Assembly (NCBI GenBank): GCA_963816855.1
Contig: CAWFMA010000002.1
Span: 51,659-115,658, forward strand
Direction: 5' to 3'
Length of the DNA stretch: 64,000 nucleotides
Source: DASTFP01 sp963816855
GTDB taxonomy: Bacteria > Verrucomicrobiota > Verrucomicrobiia > Chthoniobacterales > Terrimicrobiaceae
In this document: positions 1-8,898 of the stretch, in pieces
Numbering within the stretch: position 1 is the first letter of the stretch
Layout of the letters: each line of letters starts with the position of its first letter
The notes under the pieces: model-generated
What the model was told of the DNA's origin: nothing
The model's input: the letters and a program-made list of their open reading frames with translations, nothing else
The model's database searches: none
Position numbers and translations under genes: made by a program

Positions 1-854
1 GCTTGTTCACGAGCCAGCAGTTGCTCGCGTTCTTCTTCCGCCCTCTTGCGCTCGGTGATGTCGTTGTTGGTCTCGAGAACCGCAATTGGATTCGCCCCTT
101 CCCACTGTAGCGCCCACCGGCTCGCCACCGCGATCTTCGTGCCGTCGCGGCGAGTGTGAACCAATTCTCCCTCCCATCGGCCGGTGCGGGTTAACTCTCC
201 CGTTATCTGACTCAACGGCGCGGGGAAGACCGACCGCAGCAGATCGTGAGAAACTCGCCCGACCGCCTCCTCACTCGACCAGCCGTATTGCTCCTCCGCT
301 CCACGGTTCCAATAGGTGATCACGTCACTCATATCGCGCACGAAGACCGTGTCATGGGTAAGATCGAGCAGGTTGGCCCGCTCCCTTAAAGCCTCTTCAA
401 TTCGTCCGCGTTCAGCGATCTCGGCCTGCAACTTCTCATTGATCTGCTCGAGCTCTGCGGTTCGGCCTAAAACCTTCGCTTCCATTTCATCGTGGGCTCG
501 CCTAAGCGATTCTTCGGCACGGTGACGCGCGGTGCTTAAAAAAGTGACGACCAGGGCCAGGAGCGCAAAACTGCCCAGGTAAGGCATAGTCGCGATATTC
601 AGCGTGAACCTATGCCATGGAGGCACAAAGTAGTAATCCACTGCCAGCGTTGCCAACAAAACCGAAAGCAATCCGGACCATCTACCGCCATACCAGGAAC
701 TGATGATCACCGCACCATAGAACAGCGGGATAGTATCCATAAAGCGCTCCAACAGGCTCGTGAGCAGGACCCCTACCGCGACCGATAAGACGGCCAACCC
801 GTATTTAAAAACCACAGGCTGCTTTCGCCGCAATGAAGAAAAAGACCTCAACAT
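1..854 (-). CDS. Sensor histidine kinase, N-terminal part (DUF4118-coiled coil-PAS), runs off the window
   Basis: Reading the minus strand from the ATG at 854 gives MLRSFSSLRRKQPVVFKYGL, followed by about four membrane segments typical of DUF4118 (the KdpD-like membrane module). A coiled coil containing RTAELEQINEKLQAEIAERG follows, then a PAS domain (DTVFVRDMSDVITYWNRGAE) ending in the usual PAS-to-kinase linker DITERKRAEEEREQL. The frame is open to base 1, so the kinase core lies outside the window. It is transcribed away from the response regulator at 1244. Membrane location and PAS sensing follow from family knowledge; the signal is unknown. The second DUF4118 kinase at 3185 shares the N-terminal architecture. 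Confidence 0.88.
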   Translation of the reverse strand, partial: MLRSFSSLRRKQPVVFKYGLAVLSVAVGVLLTSLLERFMDTIPLFYGAVIISSWYGGRWSGLLSVLLATLAVDYYFVPPWHRFTLNIATMPYLGSFALLALVVTFLSTARHRAEESLRRAHDEMEAKVLGRTAELEQINEKLQAEIAERGRIEEALRERANLLDLTHDTVFVRDMSDVITYWNRGAEEQYGWSSEEAVGRVSHDLLRSVFPAPLSQITGELTRTGRWEGELVHTRRDGTKIAVASRWALQWEGANPIAVLETNNDITERKRAEEEREQLLAREQ

Positions 855-1186
855 ATCCTTGCCTCAGCTTGTTTAAATTCTGAAGACATTCTGCAGAAGC
901 TTTTTAAGAATCATTTTATACGCTTGTCGGCTCATCGTCCGGATGCAACCCGGCCGGTGGTCTGCTGGGAATTTACGCCGTCGTGTCTATCAAAAGTTTC
1001 CCTTCATAGTGTAAAATTTGACAGTCCTTGTCCGTCCCTCCGGGATCATCGGAACCTGCCTCAACCAGAACTGGTGCGCGTCGGTAATCCAGATGTTCCA
1101 CCTGGCCTTTTAATGCGCGCAACCGGCCTCGGCGAAAGCCTCCCTTTCGGCGAGCCCGAAGCGCGTCCGGCAGAATGACGAATACC

Positions 1187-1200
1187 TATACCAAGGTATA
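1187..1200. promoter_or_regulatory. Perfect inverted repeat in the divergent intergenic region
   Basis: The 389-bp gap between the divergent kinase (854) and regulator (1244) holds no convincing gene. It contains TATACC-AA-GGTATA, a perfect 6-bp inverted repeat with a 2-bp spacer, about 45 bp before the response-regulator start. It overlaps a possible -10 (TATAAT at 1196-1201). LuxR/FixJ-type output domains often bind short repeats of this kind, and a decayed LuxR-type regulator lies at 4975. The binding protein is inferred, not shown. Confidence 0.4.
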
Positions 1201-1243
1201 ATAGACCCCTGGCTGAAAGTATTGCAGTGTTGGGAAGACGGCC

Positions 1244-1687
1244 ATGAGCAGCATTTCTCTAATCTCAATTGTGGACGATGACGAGTCCGTCCGGGAGTCT
1301 CTCGAAGGATTGCTTAAATCTGTAGGCTTTAGGGTCGAGGCTTTCGCATCCGCCGGGGATTTTTTGAATTCGAGTGCGCTGCGTGCCACCGATTGCCTGA
1401 TTCTCGATGTGCGTATGCCGGGAATGGGCGGTCCCGAACTTCAGGGAAAGTTAATCGCGAGCCAGCATTCGATCCCCATCATTTTTATTACGGCGCATGG
1501 AGACGAGGCGGTCCGCGCGCGCGTTCTTGGAGACGGCGCCGTGGATTGCCTTCTGAAACCCTTCAACGAGGATGTGCTCCTGAGCGCGGTCCAAGCGGCG
1601 CTGGGTCAGACTGAAGCAGAATCCGAGAGTGTCTCGGAAAAGGAGGAAAACGATGCGCCAGTCAGGCCGGTCGCGGCGAAGCAATAA
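1244..1687 (+). CDS. Receiver-only response regulator (FixJ-type receiver)
   Basis: 147 aa. A single CheY-like receiver: acidic cluster DDDES near residues 11-15, phospho-acceptor Asp in LILDVRMPGMGG (about residue 54), Thr in FITAHGD, and Lys in LLKPF. After the receiver there is only a short Glu/Ser-rich tail and no DNA-binding domain, so it may act as a phosphate relay or by protein contact, as DivK/CheY-like proteins do. It is 61 bp upstream of the NtrC-type regulator, in the same direction, and probably cotranscribed with it and the kinase at 3185. Confidence 0.85.
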   Translation: MSSISLISIVDDDESVRESLEGLLKSVGFRVEAFASAGDFLNSSALRATDCLILDVRMPGMGGPELQGKLIASQHSIPIIFITAHGDEAVRARVLGDGAVDCLLKPFNEDVLLSAVQAALGQTEAESESVSEKEENDAPVRPVAAKQ

Positions 1688-1748
1688 GGCATCGCGCATT
1701 TTCTCTCTGTTAAAATATTAACTGATCACAGCGAATGAAAGTTCTCCG

Positions 1749-3143
1749 ATGAAAAAGAGCATTCCGCCTGTTTGCGTTGTAGATGATGATCTCGATGTGC
1801 GCGAGGCCGTGGAGAACCTCCTCCGATCGGAGGGATTGGAAGTCGAGACCTTTGCCTCGGCCCAGAGATTCATGGAGCGCGCCAGAATGGAGCCGCCGGC
1901 CTGCCTGATCCTGGACGTGAATTTACCGGGACTTAGCGGGCTGGATCTCCAACAGGAGCTTGTCGACGCAGGTATCCCGATCCCGATTATTTTCCTCACC
2001 GGCCACGGCAACATCCCGATGTCGGTTCGGGCAATGAAGGCGGGCGCGATGGAGTTTCTCACCAAGCCTTTCAATGCGGATGACCTGCTAAATGCGATTC
2101 ATGAAGGAATATCTGGAGCGCATTCCACGGAGTTGGAAACGAAGAACGACTCCGCGGACATCGTCGGCGAGAGCAGTGCCTTACGCGCGGTTTTGAGTTG
2201 CATCCAGGTGGTGGCTCCGACGGATTCGACAGTGCTGATCCTCGGTGAAACGGGCACCGGCAAGGAACTGATCGCCAAGGAGATCCACAGCCGGAGCAAC
2301 CGGAAGGACAAGCCGCTCATCCGCGTCAACTGTGCGTCGATTCCGAAGGAGCTGTATGAAAGCGAATTCTTCGGGCATGTGAAGGGTGCTTTCACCGGCG
2401 CGTTCAAGGATCGCATCGGACGCTTCGAAGCGGCCAATGGCGGCACGCTGTTCCTGGATGAGATTGGCGAGATTCCCTTGGATCTTCAGAGCAAACTCCT
2501 GCGCGCCCTCCAGGAGAAGCAATATGAGCGCATTGGCGACGATAAGACGAAGCGCGTCGATGTGCGGATCATCGCGGCGACAAATCGCGATTTGAGGGAA
2601 GAGGTTGCCGCCGGCAGATTTCGTGAGGACCTCTACTATCGGCTGAACGTTTTCCCTCTTGAGGTTGCGTCGCTTCGGGAGCGCCATGAAGATATTCCGC
2701 TTCTGGCGAAGCATTTCGTCGATCTGGTCGTGAGGGAAACAAAATGCTCCAAGCCGCGACTGACCGCGGCGGGCATTGCCGCGCTCCAAAACTATGACTG
2801 GCCCGGCAATATCCGGGAATTGCGCAACGTAATCGAGCGTGCAGTCATTCTGGCGCGCGGCGGCGCATTGGAATTCGACCTGCCAATCGCCGACTTGCCG
2901 CCGCAGGTCGTCATTTCCGCCGAGGAAGAAATGGCCGTGCCCGAATTCTTCACCGAGCCCGAGATGCAGCGACGGGAACGCGACAATCTGCTCGTTGTCC
3001 TCGAGAAAACCGGCTGGAAAATTAAGGGAGCCGGCGGCGCTGCCGAACTTCTGGGTGTGAAGCCGACGACGTTGCTTTCTCGAATCAAAAAGATGGGATT
3101 GAGGCGGGAGGAAAAGCCAGTGTCACCGACGGCAGCGGTCTGA
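1749..3143 (+). CDS. NtrC-family sigma54-dependent response regulator
   Basis: 464 aa with the full NtrC layout. The receiver (1-125) has DDD acidic residues, LILDVNLPGLSG, FLTGHG and TKPF. The AAA+ domain (about 140-375) has Walker A GETGTGKE, the sigma54-contacting GAFTGA loop in FFGHVKGAFTGA, Walker B LFLDEIGE and the arginine-finger region. The C-terminal Fis-type helix-turn-helix contains AAELLGVKPTTLLSRIKKMG. Phosphorylation by the kinase at 3185 is likely from position. The intact GAFTGA loop means it can activate sigma54 RNA polymerase. It is the obvious candidate activator for the five two-box elements found downstream (5734, 6410, 8768, 16543, 23468); that link is an inference. Confidence 0.95.
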   Translation: MKKSIPPVCVVDDDLDVREAVENLLRSEGLEVETFASAQRFMERARMEPPACLILDVNLPGLSGLDLQQELVDAGIPIPIIFLTGHGNIPMSVRAMKAGAMEFLTKPFNADDLLNAIHEGISGAHSTELETKNDSADIVGESSALRAVLSCIQVVAPTDSTVLILGETGTGKELIAKEIHSRSNRKDKPLIRVNCASIPKELYESEFFGHVKGAFTGAFKDRIGRFEAANGGTLFLDEIGEIPLDLQSKLLRALQEKQYERIGDDKTKRVDVRIIAATNRDLREEVAAGRFREDLYYRLNVFPLEVASLRERHEDIPLLAKHFVDLVVRETKCSKPRLTAAGIAALQNYDWPGNIRELRNVIERAVILARGGALEFDLPIADLPPQVVISAEEEMAVPEFFTEPEMQRRERDNLLVVLEKTGWKIKGAGGAAELLGVKPTTLLSRIKKMGLRREEKPVSPTAAV

Positions 3144-3184
3144 GACTTTCGGATAGGAGGAATTTCGACGAAATTTGAGCGCCA

Positions 3185-4978
3185 TTGAAACCTCCGGCAA
3201 ATGAAGTAACCGGCGCATCATCGGAACCAGCGAAGGTGAGACTCACCCGATCGTGGCGGCATCGCTCTCCGCTCCTGGTCCGTTATACAATCGCCGCGTT
3301 TTTGATCTTCGTGGCCTGGGCGGTCACTTTCGCGCTGAGGACTTCCGTGCATGCGCCGACCTTCCAGACGCCGTTCTTCGTTTGTGCGATCGTCCTGAGC
3401 AGTTGGATCGGCGGGTTCGGACCAGGCATTCTCGCGACCGTTCTGTCAATTTTTGCTTTGGAATATTGCCTCACGCTGCCCCTCTTTACACAGCGGGTCT
3501 CGCTCAGCGTAGTGCCGAAGTTTGTGGTGTTTTTCTTCACCGGAGCTTTCATTAGCTGGCTTGCCCGCCGGCAACGGCGCGATGAGGAAGCCCTCCTGCG
3601 GGCGAGGGAGGGGCTCGAGGAAAAGGTGCGGGAACGCACGGCCGATCTCCAGGTGGCCTATGAGAAGCTGACCGCCGAGGTCGCGGAGCGGGCCTGGGCC
3701 GAGAAGGAACTTCATCGGATCAATCGTGTGTGGCGGGTGCGGAGCATCTGCAACCGGGCGATCATGCGGAGCGCGGACGAATCGGAGTTGTTGAAGCGGG
3801 TATGCCAAACTTTCATCCAAGCCGGTGGGTATCGCCTTGCATGGGTAGGCTACCCTCAAGCCGACTCCGTCGTCCCCGTGGCGCATGCCGGCCACTCCAG
3901 CATACCGGACCCCATGCCCGCGTGGGCTACGGGAGGATGCGGGGACGGATTGTCGCAGGCGGTAATCCGGGATGGCAAACCGATGCCTTGCAATCCGCGG
4001 CTCGGCAAATCCGAGCACCTTCCCTCGAGCGAATGGGCGGATGCCAACGAGATTAAAGCTGTGCTGGGATTGCCGCTCATCGCGGACAGCGGCCCCATCG
4101 GCAGCCTGCTGATCTATTCGAACGAATGGGAAGCTTTTGACGAGAAGGAAACGGAGTTGCTGCAGCAGGCCGCCAACGATATCGCCCAAGGTATCGTCTT
4201 ACTGCGCGCAAGGATCGCGCGGCTCGGTGCTGAGGAGGCGCTGAAGAAAACCGAAGCAGAGCTGACACGGGTCGCGCGGTTGATGACGATGGGGGAATTG
4301 ACAGCGTCCATTGCGCACGAAATCAATCAGCCGTTAGCCGCACTTGTGACGAATGCCAATGCATGCCTGCGCTGGCTCGCCGCGGAAACGCCCAACCTCG
4401 ATGAGGCCCGCGCAACCGCGCAGCGAATCGTCCGCGATGGAAAACGCGCGGCGGAGGTCATTGCGCGCATTCGCGCGCTGCTCGGCAAAGGACAGCCGAT
4501 ACGACAACGATTGAACATCAATGACGTGATCCTGGAGATCCTTCCTCTTCTGCAGGCGGAGTTGCTGCGTCGCGAGGCGAAACTGGAAACCGAACTCGCT
4601 GACGGTCTTCCGGTGATCGAAATGGATCGCGTGCAAATCCAGCAACTGACGATGAACCTGATGGTCAATGCTCTCGATGCGATGAACGCGGTCACGGATC
4701 GTCCGCACGTTCTTCGAATCCGCACCTCCGCGTACGAATCGGAAGCCGTCCTCGTGTCCGTACAGGATTCCGGGATGGGATTGAGCCCGGAACAAAAGGA
4801 CCGGCTCTTTGACGCGTTTTACTCTACCAAGGTGGATGGCATGGGAATGGGACTGTCTATCAGCCGGTCGATCGCGGAGGCTCATGGAGGCCGCCTGTGG
4901 GCCGAGTCCAATGGTGGACATGGCGCTACCTTTCGGTTCACGCTGCCGACGGACGAAGCCGGCGACAAGATCGGATGA
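3185..4978 (+). CDS. Membrane sensor histidine kinase (DUF4118-GAF-HisKA-HATPase)
   Basis: 597 aa from a TTG start 41 bp after the NtrC-type gene; an in-frame ATG does not occur near the N-terminus. Residues 25-120 form DUF4118 membrane helices, followed by a coiled coil (EEKVRERTADLQ) and a GAF domain (about 175-335). The HisKA helix has phospho-acceptor His in TASIAHEINQPLAAL, and the HATPase has N box MNLMVNALDAMNA, G1 DSGMGLS and G2 GMGMGLSISRS. The dimerisation region resembles the FixL/DctB group, which pairs with both FixJ-type and NtrC-type regulators, matching its neighbours. The ligand is unknown. Confidence 0.93.
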   Translation: MKPPANEVTGASSEPAKVRLTRSWRHRSPLLVRYTIAAFLIFVAWAVTFALRTSVHAPTFQTPFFVCAIVLSSWIGGFGPGILATVLSIFALEYCLTLPLFTQRVSLSVVPKFVVFFFTGAFISWLARRQRRDEEALLRAREGLEEKVRERTADLQVAYEKLTAEVAERAWAEKELHRINRVWRVRSICNRAIMRSADESELLKRVCQTFIQAGGYRLAWVGYPQADSVVPVAHAGHSSIPDPMPAWATGGCGDGLSQAVIRDGKPMPCNPRLGKSEHLPSSEWADANEIKAVLGLPLIADSGPIGSLLIYSNEWEAFDEKETELLQQAANDIAQGIVLLRARIARLGAEEALKKTEAELTRVARLMTMGELTASIAHEINQPLAALVTNANACLRWLAAETPNLDEARATAQRIVRDGKRAAEVIARIRALLGKGQPIRQRLNINDVILEILPLLQAELLRREAKLETELADGLPVIEMDRVQIQQLTMNLMVNALDAMNAVTDRPHVLRIRTSAYESEAVLVSVQDSGMGLSPEQKDRLFDAFYSTKVDGMGMGLSISRSIAEAHGGRLWAESNGGHGATFRFTLPTDEAGDKIG

Positions 4979-5588
4979 CGAACCAGCCGGCTCGATGGTC
5001 TTTGTCGTCGATGATGATGCTCGATGCGCGAATCGATTCGCGGCCTCATTCGCTCCGCGGAAATTGAACGTGGAACCTTCTCCTCAACGCGCGCTTTTCC
5101 GGCGGCAAGAAATGCCCGCGGGTGCCGGCGCGTCTCGTGCTTAACGTTCGCATGCCAGGCTTGAGCGGGCTTGATCTCCAAAACGAGCTGGCAGACGCGA
5201 AAAGACAGATTCCGATCATTTTCGTCACTGCAGCATGCCGATGACCGTCCGCGCTATGAAAGCCGGCGCGCTTGAGTTCTTGACGAAGCCGTTCCGCGAT
5301 CGAGGATTGTTGGATGCGATCCGGCAGGCATTGGAACTCGATCGCGACGCGATCGCCTATCGAAAGCAATCGGCCGGACTACATGCCTGCTATCAATTGC
5401 TCACGCCACGCGAGCGCGACGTGATGCGGCTGGTCGTGAGAGGACTGCTCAACAAGCAGGTCGCCGGAGAACTCGGCACGAGCGAAATAACGGTCAAGAT
5501 TCAGCGCGGACAGGTCAGGCGAAAGATGGAAGCCGCATCGCTTGCGGACCTGGTCCGAACGGCCAGGAAGCTCGGCGTCCATCACTGA
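4975..5588 (+). pseudogene. Decayed FixJ-type response regulator
   Basis: The ATG overlaps the kinase stop (ATGA), as in a coupled operon. The reading begins MTNQPAGSMVFVVDDDA and then changes frame repeatedly. VRESIRGLIRS lies in a second frame, the receiver core VLNVRMPGLSGLDLQ in a third, and one further indel near 5232 loses part of the FVTAH-DVPMTV segment. From 5235 the frame is clean: MPMTVRAMKAGALEFLTKPF followed by a LuxR-type helix-turn-helix (LTPRERDVMRLVVRGLLNKQ) to HH at the end. At least three frame changes in the receiver argue for decay. The 117-aa C-terminal part could still be translated as a free DNA-binding domain, but that is speculative. Confidence 0.85.
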
Positions 5589-5733
5589 GAAGCAGGGTCG
5601 ATCTGGCGAAGCCGCATGCTGCCGCTTCAGCTGGGTTTTCACCCCTGGACTATCCCTGAAGCGATCTTTGGCGCCGCAAAAACGACTGTGGCGCGATCGG
5701 ATAAAGATTGACGCCGCAATCGAACGATTATTG

Positions 5734-5836
5734 GAACGTTCGAAATTTCGTCCCGATTGTTATCCCGGCGCACTTCAGTAATAGACTGCGGATCAGCTTA
5801 TTACCATATCTGCGTTTGTTGGCACAAAAGCTGAGC
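5734..5836 (+). promoter_or_regulatory. Two-box element, copy 1: enhancer-like box plus sigma54-like promoter box
   Basis: Box 1 (5734-5754) reads GAACGTTCG then AAATTTCGTCCC and contains the palindrome CGAACGTTCG when shared flanks are counted. Box 2 (5819-5836) is TTGGCACAAAAGCTGAGC. The distance between box starts is 85 bp, about eight helical turns. Box 2 matches the sigma54 -24 element (TTGGCAC) exactly. Its -12 position is CTGAG rather than TTGCW. A CAGTAA motif lies between the boxes, as in copies 4 and 5. The downstream gene starts at 5881, giving a leader of about 35 nt. Confidence 0.6.
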
Positions 5837-5880
5837 CGGAAGGAATTGAATCATTCAAATCCAAATCAACGAACGATCCC

Positions 5881-6255
5881 ATGGAAATTACCAAATCAGC
5901 CATCGATCCAGGCACCGACCCGAGGGTCAACAGCCACATGCGCGCTTTCCTCCGCCGAAGGCTAAATTTTGCTGTTGGATTCGTATTCTTGGTGTCCTTC
6001 CTGACGACTGCCACCTCTTCAAGGGCGGCGCCACCGGTTTTCATCACGACACCGCCTGCAATTTCGCCGGTCGCTACCTCCCCACAAGCGCAGGGACCTC
6101 TGAGAGCTTCGGCCGACCCGAATCAGGCAGTCATGAGCCAAATCATCAATCAACTTAATCAGGTCCAGTTCCAACTCAGTGGCGCCGCCGCGCAAACTTC
6201 CGCGCAGCGCTCCGTGTTCGTGCCTCAAACCGTTAACATAAGGCATGCGAAATAA
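5881..6255 (+). CDS. Small secreted protein of unknown function
   Basis: 124 aa from 5881. A second Met at 5938 begins a textbook signal peptide (MRAFLRRRLNFAVGFVFLVS, then FLTTATSSRAA), so either start is possible. The first start is preferred because its leader peptide MEITKSAIDPG is conserved in the duplicated, broken copy at 23617 (MKITKTATDPS). The mature part is Pro/Ala/Gln-rich with MSQIINQLNQVQFQL and no recognised domain. It lies directly behind two-box element copy 1. I do not recognise the family. Confidence 0.6.
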   Translation: MEITKSAIDPGTDPRVNSHMRAFLRRRLNFAVGFVFLVSFLTTATSSRAAPPVFITTPPAISPVATSPQAQGPLRASADPNQAVMSQIINQLNQVQFQLSGAAAQTSAQRSVFVPQTVNIRHAK

Positions 6256-6409
6256 GGTGAATTTCGGTTGCGCGCCTTCTAGCGCGCCACACGTGCATGT
6301 CTTTGCCTTCGATTAGTGGGCGCGGGGCCTCGGTTTCGCAGGCACGGAAATTAGGTAGGGATCGGTAGCGCCCATAGAGCAAAAAAGGCCCGCTTTGGGA
6401 CGAAACTTC

Positions 6410-6514
6410 GAACGTTCGGTTTTTCGTTCCACTCATGCACGACATCAGAGCTTCATAAGATTTTTACTCGCAGGAAGATCTGCTGATGCCTCGCAGTTGG
6501 CATGCCAACTGAGA
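6410..6514 (+). promoter_or_regulatory. Two-box element, copy 2
   Basis: Box 1 (6410-6430) reads GAACGTTCG then GTTTTTCGTTCC, matching 17 of 21 positions of copy 1. Just upstream, GGGACGAAA at 6398-6406 adds an inverted half-site. Box 2 (6497-6514) is TTGGCATGCCAACTGAGA. Box starts are 87 bp apart. Apart from the boxes the segment shows no similarity to copy 1, so the boxes look selected rather than simply copied. The next gene starts at 6587. The rest of the 330-bp gap 6256-6586 holds no other feature. Confidence 0.55.
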
Positions 6515-6586
6515 TAGGAAGAGGCTCAACCGGTAGGGTCGGATTAACGCGTTGCCACCGGTTGAAACCAAAAACTTAAGGTCAAA

Positions 6587-6847
6587 ATGATGAATCTCAG
6601 AATCCTCCTCGCTCGCCGCATGAGCAAACGCCTCGCACGGGAAGCGCGACTCTATCGTCGCGTCTTGCGCGACCACCTACGCCACGAAACCGGGCGAATT
6701 CGCAAGCTCGAAATCCGCTCACGAGGCTTGCGCCTCTACGCGGCGGGCGCCTCGAAAGTTATCCGGACCCATGCCGAGGATTGGCGCCGAACCGCGCTCC
6801 CGCAGGCTGCCCAACGAATCGACGCCAAAACACCCGCCGCTGCTTAA
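6587..6847 (+). CDS. Small basic protein of unknown function
   Basis: 86 aa beginning MMNLRILLARRMSKRLAREA, with a second ATG at 6590. An AAGG purine stretch lies about 8 nt before the start. The protein is very rich in Arg, His and Ala (RRVLRDHLRHETGRIRKLEI), with no signal peptide or membrane segment, suggesting an amphipathic or nucleic-acid-binding helix. It follows two-box element copy 2 and precedes msrP by 130 bp. No family is recognised. Its reality rests on the start signal and the upstream element. Confidence 0.45.
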   Translation: MMNLRILLARRMSKRLAREARLYRRVLRDHLRHETGRIRKLEIRSRGLRLYAAGASKVIRTHAEDWRRTALPQAAQRIDAKTPAAA

Positions 6848-6979
6848 CAACCTACAGTGTATTGCAGCCATGCGGGATCAAATCCACACCCACGCCGAAC
6901 TCCCGTGCGGATTGGGGAATAATCATGCTACCCTGAACTCCGATAAACGAAGAACCCCTCGGCCCCGATAAATCGATCC

Positions 6980-7942
6980 ATGCAAATCCGCAAACCACGT
7001 TCCTGGGAGCTGCCCGATTCCGTCGTTACGCCCGAGGCGCAGTATCTTCGCCGCCGCGACTTTCTTCGCGTGGTTGGTCTCGGAATTGCCGCCACGGCCA
7101 TTTTCCCCTCGGCGATTCGTGCGGCAACGGCTGGATTTCCAGATGCGCTCGATCCTGCGTTCAAGCTCGATGGCGTGAAGCTTACGCCCTACAATCTCAT
7201 TACCAGCTACAACAATTTCTACGAATGGGGACTCTCGAAAGAGGATCCACAGAAATTCGCGAATAATGGATGGAAGACCGAGCCATGGACGGTTGAAATT
7301 GGAGGTCTTTGCGCGAAACCCGCCCAATTTGACGTCAACGACCTCATCAAAGCCATTGGTGGTATCGAACAACGCAACTACCGCCATCGTTGCGTCGAGG
7401 CATGGTCGATGGTCATTCCCTGGGACGGTTTCCCGCTGGCGAAGCTCATCGCCATGGCCGAGCCGATGGCCGAGGCGAAATTCGTCAAATTCACTTCGTT
7501 TTACGACCCCGCGGTCTGTCCCGGGCAACGTTCCAACGACTTTCCCTGGCCCTACACGGAGGGCCTTAGCATCGACGAGGCCAGGAACGAACTGGCATTC
7601 CTGGCGACCGGCATCTATGGGAAACCGCTGCTGAATCAAAATGGCGCGCCGATTCGGCTCGTGGTCCCATGGAAATATGGATTCAAAGGTGCGAAATCCC
7701 TCGCGAAGATCGAGTTCGTCGCCGATCAGCCGAATACGTTGTGGAACCAATCGGCGCCCGACGAATACGGCTTCTATGCCAACGTGAATCCCGACGTCGA
7801 TCACCCGCGCTGGAGTCAGAAAACCGAGCGAGTCATCGGCGGCGGCTTTTTTTCCAGCAGGCAGCCGACCTTGATGTTCAATGGTTACGGAAAGGAAGTC
7901 GCTGCTCTTTACGCGGGGATGGATCTGCGCAAGAATTTTTGA
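6980..7942 (+). CDS. msrP: Protein-methionine-sulfoxide reductase catalytic subunit (molybdopterin, Tat-exported)
   Basis: 320 aa. A long Tat leader with the twin-arginine motif RRRDFLRVVG (about residues 24-33) and an AIRA processing region. The sulfite-oxidase-type molybdopterin fold follows, with YRHRCVEAWSMVIPWDGFPL, in which the Cys ligates Mo. The C-terminal half (KYGFKGAKSLAKIEFV, PNTLWNQSAPDEYGFYANVN) is diagnostic of MsrP/YedY. MsrP repairs oxidised methionine in periplasmic proteins with electrons from MsrQ, encoded 15 bp downstream. Length is typical. Confidence 0.96.
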   Translation: MQIRKPRSWELPDSVVTPEAQYLRRRDFLRVVGLGIAATAIFPSAIRAATAGFPDALDPAFKLDGVKLTPYNLITSYNNFYEWGLSKEDPQKFANNGWKTEPWTVEIGGLCAKPAQFDVNDLIKAIGGIEQRNYRHRCVEAWSMVIPWDGFPLAKLIAMAEPMAEAKFVKFTSFYDPAVCPGQRSNDFPWPYTEGLSIDEARNELAFLATGIYGKPLLNQNGAPIRLVVPWKYGFKGAKSLAKIEFVADQPNTLWNQSAPDEYGFYANVNPDVDHPRWSQKTERVIGGGFFSSRQPTLMFNGYGKEVAALYAGMDLRKNF

Positions 7943-7957
7943 CCACCCCGACTTCGG

Positions 7958-8587
7958 ATGAACCTGCTGGTCCGGATTGTCGCCCACAAACTTTTCGCGC
8001 TTTCCGTGCTCATAGGAGTCGGTGTGTGGCTGCTCGTCATTCCCGCATTTACCGGCGGGCTTGGGGCAAACCCGGTCGAAAAGCTCCTGCACCAGACCGG
8101 CGAAATCGCCATTTGGACGCTCGGCGCTGTCCTTGCGCTTACGCCGCTGGGCATCCTGTTCCCGCGCTCACGGCTCGTCAACGCGCTCAATCGTCATCGC
8201 CGCATGATCGGGGTCACCGCCTGCATCTACGGTCTCTTGCATTTTTCCTCCCACATCCTCTACGAAGGCGACTGGGACAGCCTCTTGCAGAGTTTTACGA
8301 AGCCATTCATCTGGTTCGGCTTCTCCGGCCTTACGATCCTCGTCATCCTGGCGCTGACGAGTAACCAATGGTCCATTCGCAAGCTCGGTGGAAAAAACTG
8401 GAAGCGCCTGCACCGCCTTGCCTATGTCGCCGCTGCACTGCTGATTTACCACCAAGCCATCGCCGGCAAGGGCCATTGGTATATTGCACGCTGGCTGTTT
8501 TTCACGCTGGTCACGCTGGAACTGGCCCGTCTGGCAAAGACCTATTTGCGTCTCAGGTCTGCGCCAGAGCCGGGATGCAAATCCTGA
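7958..8587 (+). CDS. msrQ: Haem-binding membrane subunit of the methionine-sulfoxide reductase system
   Basis: 209 aa, with about six membrane helices of the ferric-reductase-like superfamily. The His residues expected to bind haem b lie in the helices (RRMIGVTACIYGLLHFSSHI; WKRLHRLAYVAAALLIYHQA). MsrQ passes electrons from the quinone pool or a flavin reductase to MsrP in the periplasm. It lies immediately after msrP in the same direction and is almost certainly cotranscribed. Confidence 0.94.
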   Translation: MNLLVRIVAHKLFALSVLIGVGVWLLVIPAFTGGLGANPVEKLLHQTGEIAIWTLGAVLALTPLGILFPRSRLVNALNRHRRMIGVTACIYGLLHFSSHILYEGDWDSLLQSFTKPFIWFGFSGLTILVILALTSNQWSIRKLGGKNWKRLHRLAYVAAALLIYHQAIAGKGHWYIARWLFFTLVTLELARLAKTYLRLRSAPEPGCKS

Positions 8588-8767
8588 AACGACAGAAATC
8601 TCAATGCCGTTCAACGTCGCCGTGTTCGTGAATTCTACTGCTGGTCTGGTGCCGCCCGCCAGAAATGGGCAGATTGAAGAGGGGTTCCGCTGGGCGTCAC
8701 TGCGATGATTCGCAGACTTCGTTCCGCGGCGTGAACGAGTCTTCAAACGAACGGCGGACGATTCTTC

Positions 8768-8871
8768 GTACGTCCGATATTTCGTCCCGGCCGGCCGCGG
8801 GGACGAAATATTGCAACCTGTTTTCCATAAGGAACCTTTGAATTCGCGAAACGTTGGCACGGGAACTGAGC
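8768..8871 (+). promoter_or_regulatory. Two-box element, copy 3
   Basis: Box 1 (8768-8788) reads GTACGTCCG then ATATTTCGTCCC, 18 of 21 positions as in copy 1. A second, inverted half GGGGACGAAATATT follows at 8799-8812, giving a symmetrical tandem. Box 2 (8854-8871) is TTGGCACGGGAACTGAGC. Box starts are 86 bp apart. The SDR start codon is at 8899, leaving a leader of about 18 nt if box 2 is a -24/-12 promoter. Nothing else is seen in the 311-bp gap 8588-8898. Confidence 0.58.
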
Positions 8872-8898
8872 TGGGTAGTTGAAACGCAATTCAAGAAG

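Noticed and set aside
924..1178. 84-codon plus-strand frame in the divergent intergenic region
   Set aside because: No ribosome site, no family features, Pro/Ser-rich composition typical of a chance frame.
5733..5755. Box 1 as an ECF-sigma promoter (GGAAC ... CGTC)
   Set aside because: The spacing between GGAAC and CGTC is 10 bp, far short of the 15-17 bp needed, and the box lies 85 bp before a better promoter-like box.
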